35,821 nucleotides of DNA from Pirellula staleyi DSM 6068 (GTDB taxonomy: Bacteria; Planctomycetota; Planctomycetia; Pirellulales; Pirellulaceae), in the NCBI GenBank assembly GCA_945870455.1, contig CAMBSL010000031.1:1-35821 (forward strand), given 5' to 3'. Positions 33,878 through 35,821 of the stretch are shown here, piece by piece. The position numbers and the translations under genes are program-made. Below the pieces are notes generated by a model. The model was not told the DNA's origin, searched no databases, and worked only from the letters and a program-made list of their open reading frames with translations. The stretch's first letter is position 1, and each line of letters begins with the position of its first letter.

Positions 33878-35275
33878 ATGAATAACAAATCCGCTTCCTT
33901 GAACCGTAGAACATTCCTTCACGGCACCGGCTTGGCTCTGGCTTTGCCGTGGTTCGAATCGTTTGCTGCGGCCAGCTCGAATCCTGACGAAACACCAAAA
34001 CGTTTTGTCAGTGTCTACCACCCTGATGGTGTGGGTCTGCCACTTAAATCAGACCCGGCTTGGAAGGATTGGAGCTGGTTTCCTCGGGGCGGCGAAGAGG
34101 ATTTCGAATTGACCAAAGTGCTCGACGTGCTTGAGCCTTTGCGCAGCGACATCACGATTTATTCAGGGCTGTCACATCCCGCATCGAGACGAGTGCATGG
34201 CCATTCCAATGCAGATCAGTATTTGACTGGCGCGGCAACCGGTGGTCACGGTCCCTATGCGAATTCAATCTCTCTCGATCAGGTGTATGCGGAACACGCG
34301 GGAAATCTCACTCGACACGCTTCTCTGGTCATGTCGACCAACGGCGGTGTTGGCGGTCCTCGCGGCGCGCAGACTCAGTCCTTCAACCGTGAAGGACGGC
34401 CGATTCCAGCGATGAATAAGCCAAAGCAAATCTTCGATATGCTGTTTGTGACCAGCAGCAAAGATGCAGCCGCCCGACTGGCGAGAAGCAAGAGTGCCCT
34501 GGATCTGCTCATCGAGAATACGCGATCGCTAGGACGGCAACTCTCCAGCCGCGATCAGGAGACGCTCAAGCAATATCTTGACGCAGTGCGTGATACCGAA
34601 GTGAAGCTGGCCAAGGCTCAAAGGTGGATCGATACGCCCGTTCCCGAGGTTGATACCCGCAACCTGCATCTGGATGCCGAGCCTAAAGAAGCTAGGCTTT
34701 ATTTCCAGACGATGTATGAACTGATCTACCTCTCCTTCCTGAGTGATTCAACTCGCGTGGCGACGTTCCAGCTGGGAAGAGAAAACGGCGAGGGTCCACA
34801 CGACCTGTTGTCACAAGCCGTTGGCCTGGGTGGTGCTCACGGTCTGACACATGACGTCAAAGCGCCCGATGGATGGAAAAACCTTGGTACGTATAATCGT
34901 TATCAGGCCGAGGAATTCGGTCGCTTCGCTCAAAGACTCAAGGAGACACCGGAGCCGACTGGTAAAGGCAACATGCTGGACAACACCCTTGCGCTGCACG
35001 GCTCCGCCTCTAGCAGTTTCCATCTCTCTCGCAATTATCCGATTATTTCTGCGGGTGGTTCGAACTTCGGTTTCACCAACGGCCGGTATTTGAAGTTCGG
35101 CAAAGGAAATGAAGACAATCAGGCCGGCGCAGGAATCGTGACGGATGCCGGATGGCAAGGCAATGTTGAAGTGGAAGAGCTGCCTCTGGCGAAGCTCTTC
35201 GTCACCATCCTACAAAGACTTGGCGTCGAGACCGATTCGTTCGCTGGCGAAACTGGAACGTTGAGCCGAGTGTAG
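33878..35275 (+). CDS. Tat-exported DUF1552 protein
   Basis: A 465-aa protein of the DUF1552 family. The N-terminus has a twin-arginine-like signal (LNRRTFLHGTGLALALPWFES), giving export. The body shows family blocks (SVYHPDGVGL, SGLSHPASRRVHGHSNADQYLTGA, RDTEVKLAKAQRW, STRVATFQLGRENGEGPHDL). Function is unknown; the family is found almost always next to DUF1592 genes in planctomycetes, which is the arrangement here with a 16-nt gap. The two products are therefore likely partners in one envelope process. ATG at 33878 is the natural start. Confidence 0.93.
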   Translation: MNNKSASLNRRTFLHGTGLALALPWFESFAAASSNPDETPKRFVSVYHPDGVGLPLKSDPAWKDWSWFPRGGEEDFELTKVLDVLEPLRSDITIYSGLSHPASRRVHGHSNADQYLTGAATGGHGPYANSISLDQVYAEHAGNLTRHASLVMSTNGGVGGPRGAQTQSFNREGRPIPAMNKPKQIFDMLFVTSSKDAAARLARSKSALDLLIENTRSLGRQLSSRDQETLKQYLDAVRDTEVKLAKAQRWIDTPVPEVDTRNLHLDAEPKEARLYFQTMYELIYLSFLSDSTRVATFQLGRENGEGPHDLLSQAVGLGGAHGLTHDVKAPDGWKNLGTYNRYQAEEFGRFAQRLKETPEPTGKGNMLDNTLALHGSASSSFHLSRNYPIISAGGSNFGFTNGRYLKFGKGNEDNQAGAGIVTDAGWQGNVEVEELPLAKLFVTILQRLGVETDSFAGETGTLSRV

Positions 35276-35327
35276 AGTCTAACTCAACGGGTTTCGAGCC
35301 AATCGCCGTAAGGTCGGAGTGTAACAA

Positions 35328-35821
35328 GCAAATAAATCGTCGATTGGATAACGTTGGAGTTTTCACGTTACTCCCGCCCGGACAAGCCGGACGGAGAGCC
35401 GAAAGGGAAGACATACGATTCGAGTTTTGGTGTCCAATGGGTAGCTTTCAATTGTGGCTCCCATGGGGACAAGCCCACGTGGAAAGCAGCCTTCCATCCG
35501 GGCTTGTCCCGATGGAGGCAACAATTGGCAGCACGCACAGATGCGATCAGCCTTCCATCCGGGCTTGTCCCGATGGAGGCAGCAATTGGCAGCTACAAAA
35601 GCTTGAATGAAAGGATAATCATCCTTTTAGCATTGGCTCTCCATTCGACTCGTCCGGGTGGAAGCAGCGTTGCAAGCGAGATCGCTGGCTGTACTGGTTT
35701 TTGCACGCCCATGAATACGAACCGGAGGCGTTGTTAGCGCTTTTTCCGGAATCGGAGATGCAATTAGCGACGATTACGCTCGCGAGAATAACTGAGATAA
35801 CGGAGGACAAAACGATGTACG
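35328..35821. repeat. Long direct repeat, copy B (runs off the window)
   Basis: Same-orientation match to 25632-26155. Compared with copy A, the middle contains a duplicated GGGCTTGTCCCGATGGAGGC unit with a short insertion around 35528-35550. The right end is cut by the window edge. Confidence 0.9.
35674..35821 (+). pseudogene. Second Rpn-type transposase-like C-terminal segment (partial at window end)
   Basis: Reads KRDRWLYWFLHAHEYEPEAL, then an LFPESEMQLATITLARITE block and TEDKTMY, and leaves the window. It is closer to the usual family text (LHAHEY, EDKTMY) than copy A, so it may be the less decayed copy. Its upstream part is again replaced by REP-like repeats, so an N-terminal nuclease core is absent within the window. 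Confidence 0.55.

Noticed and set aside
35354-35737. 127-codon open frame in repeat copy B, with a similar one in copy A
   Set aside because: It is read from REP-like GGGCTTGTCCC units in a frame different from the transposase-like one. The text is a translation of repeats, Pro/Gly/Arg-rich and without a domain.

Overview
The window looks like a chromosomal stretch from a planctomycete, most likely family Pirellulaceae. This is inferred from gene content: a DUF1592/DUF1588/DUF1585 cytochrome-domain protein followed by a Tat-exported DUF1552 protein, a large propeller/HEAT/CxxCH-haem secreted protein, several PQQ-like and NHL propeller proteins, a secreted DUF1571 protein, a planctomycete-style Hanks kinase with DWG in place of DFG, and an LEPR-XLL-like N-terminus on a dockerin-bearing subtilase. 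Many genes lack a clear Shine-Dalgarno sequence and several appear to start at TTG or GTG. No rRNA, tRNA or CRISPR array was seen. No previously known complete mobile element is present, but there are decayed pieces of several.

Layout. 1-3388: an inverted repeat, a small unknown gene, a Uma2-type nuclease and a secreted VCBS/FG-GAP propeller protein. 3596-7310: a Ser/Thr kinase with a C-terminal PAS domain, a GT4 glycosyltransferase and a secreted DUF1571 protein. 7311-8275: a gene-free kilobase packed with nested inverted repeats. 8276-9463: pgk, tail to tail with a minus-strand block (9466-14604) of two exported proteins: a large propeller/haem protein and an SGNH-hydrolase/PQQ-propeller fusion. 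14605-14990: a divergent intergenic region with a 19-bp tandem array and a leader hairpin, upstream of a small secreted Gly/Tyr-rich protein. 15734-19760: two more exported propeller proteins on the minus strand. 19911-23668: a GH63-like glucosidase and a tandem universal stress protein. 23824-25392: a Tat-exported PhoD-type phosphatase.

25632-35821 is the most mobile-looking part. Two partly identical ~0.5-kb direct repeats, each ending in the C-terminal part of an Rpn/PD-(D/E)XK transposase-like reading frame, bracket a subtilase with an apparent His-to-Glu swap in its catalytic site, an orphan C-terminal piece of a type I methyltransferase (HsdM), an N-terminal scrap of a REP-associated (RAYT) transposase beside a REP-like palindrome, and the DUF1592-DUF1552 operon.

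Taken together the window encodes mostly cell-envelope and exported functions: propeller scaffolds, haem proteins, hydrolases, phosphatase and protease. Two core-metabolism or stress genes (pgk, usp) are embedded, and the intergenic spaces are filled with several families of REP-like inverted repeats. I do not see a complete new defence or mobile system. The best candidates for novelty are the direct-repeat-bracketed module, the Glu-substituted subtilase, the SGNH-PQQ fusion and the 19-bp array with its neighbouring leader hairpin.
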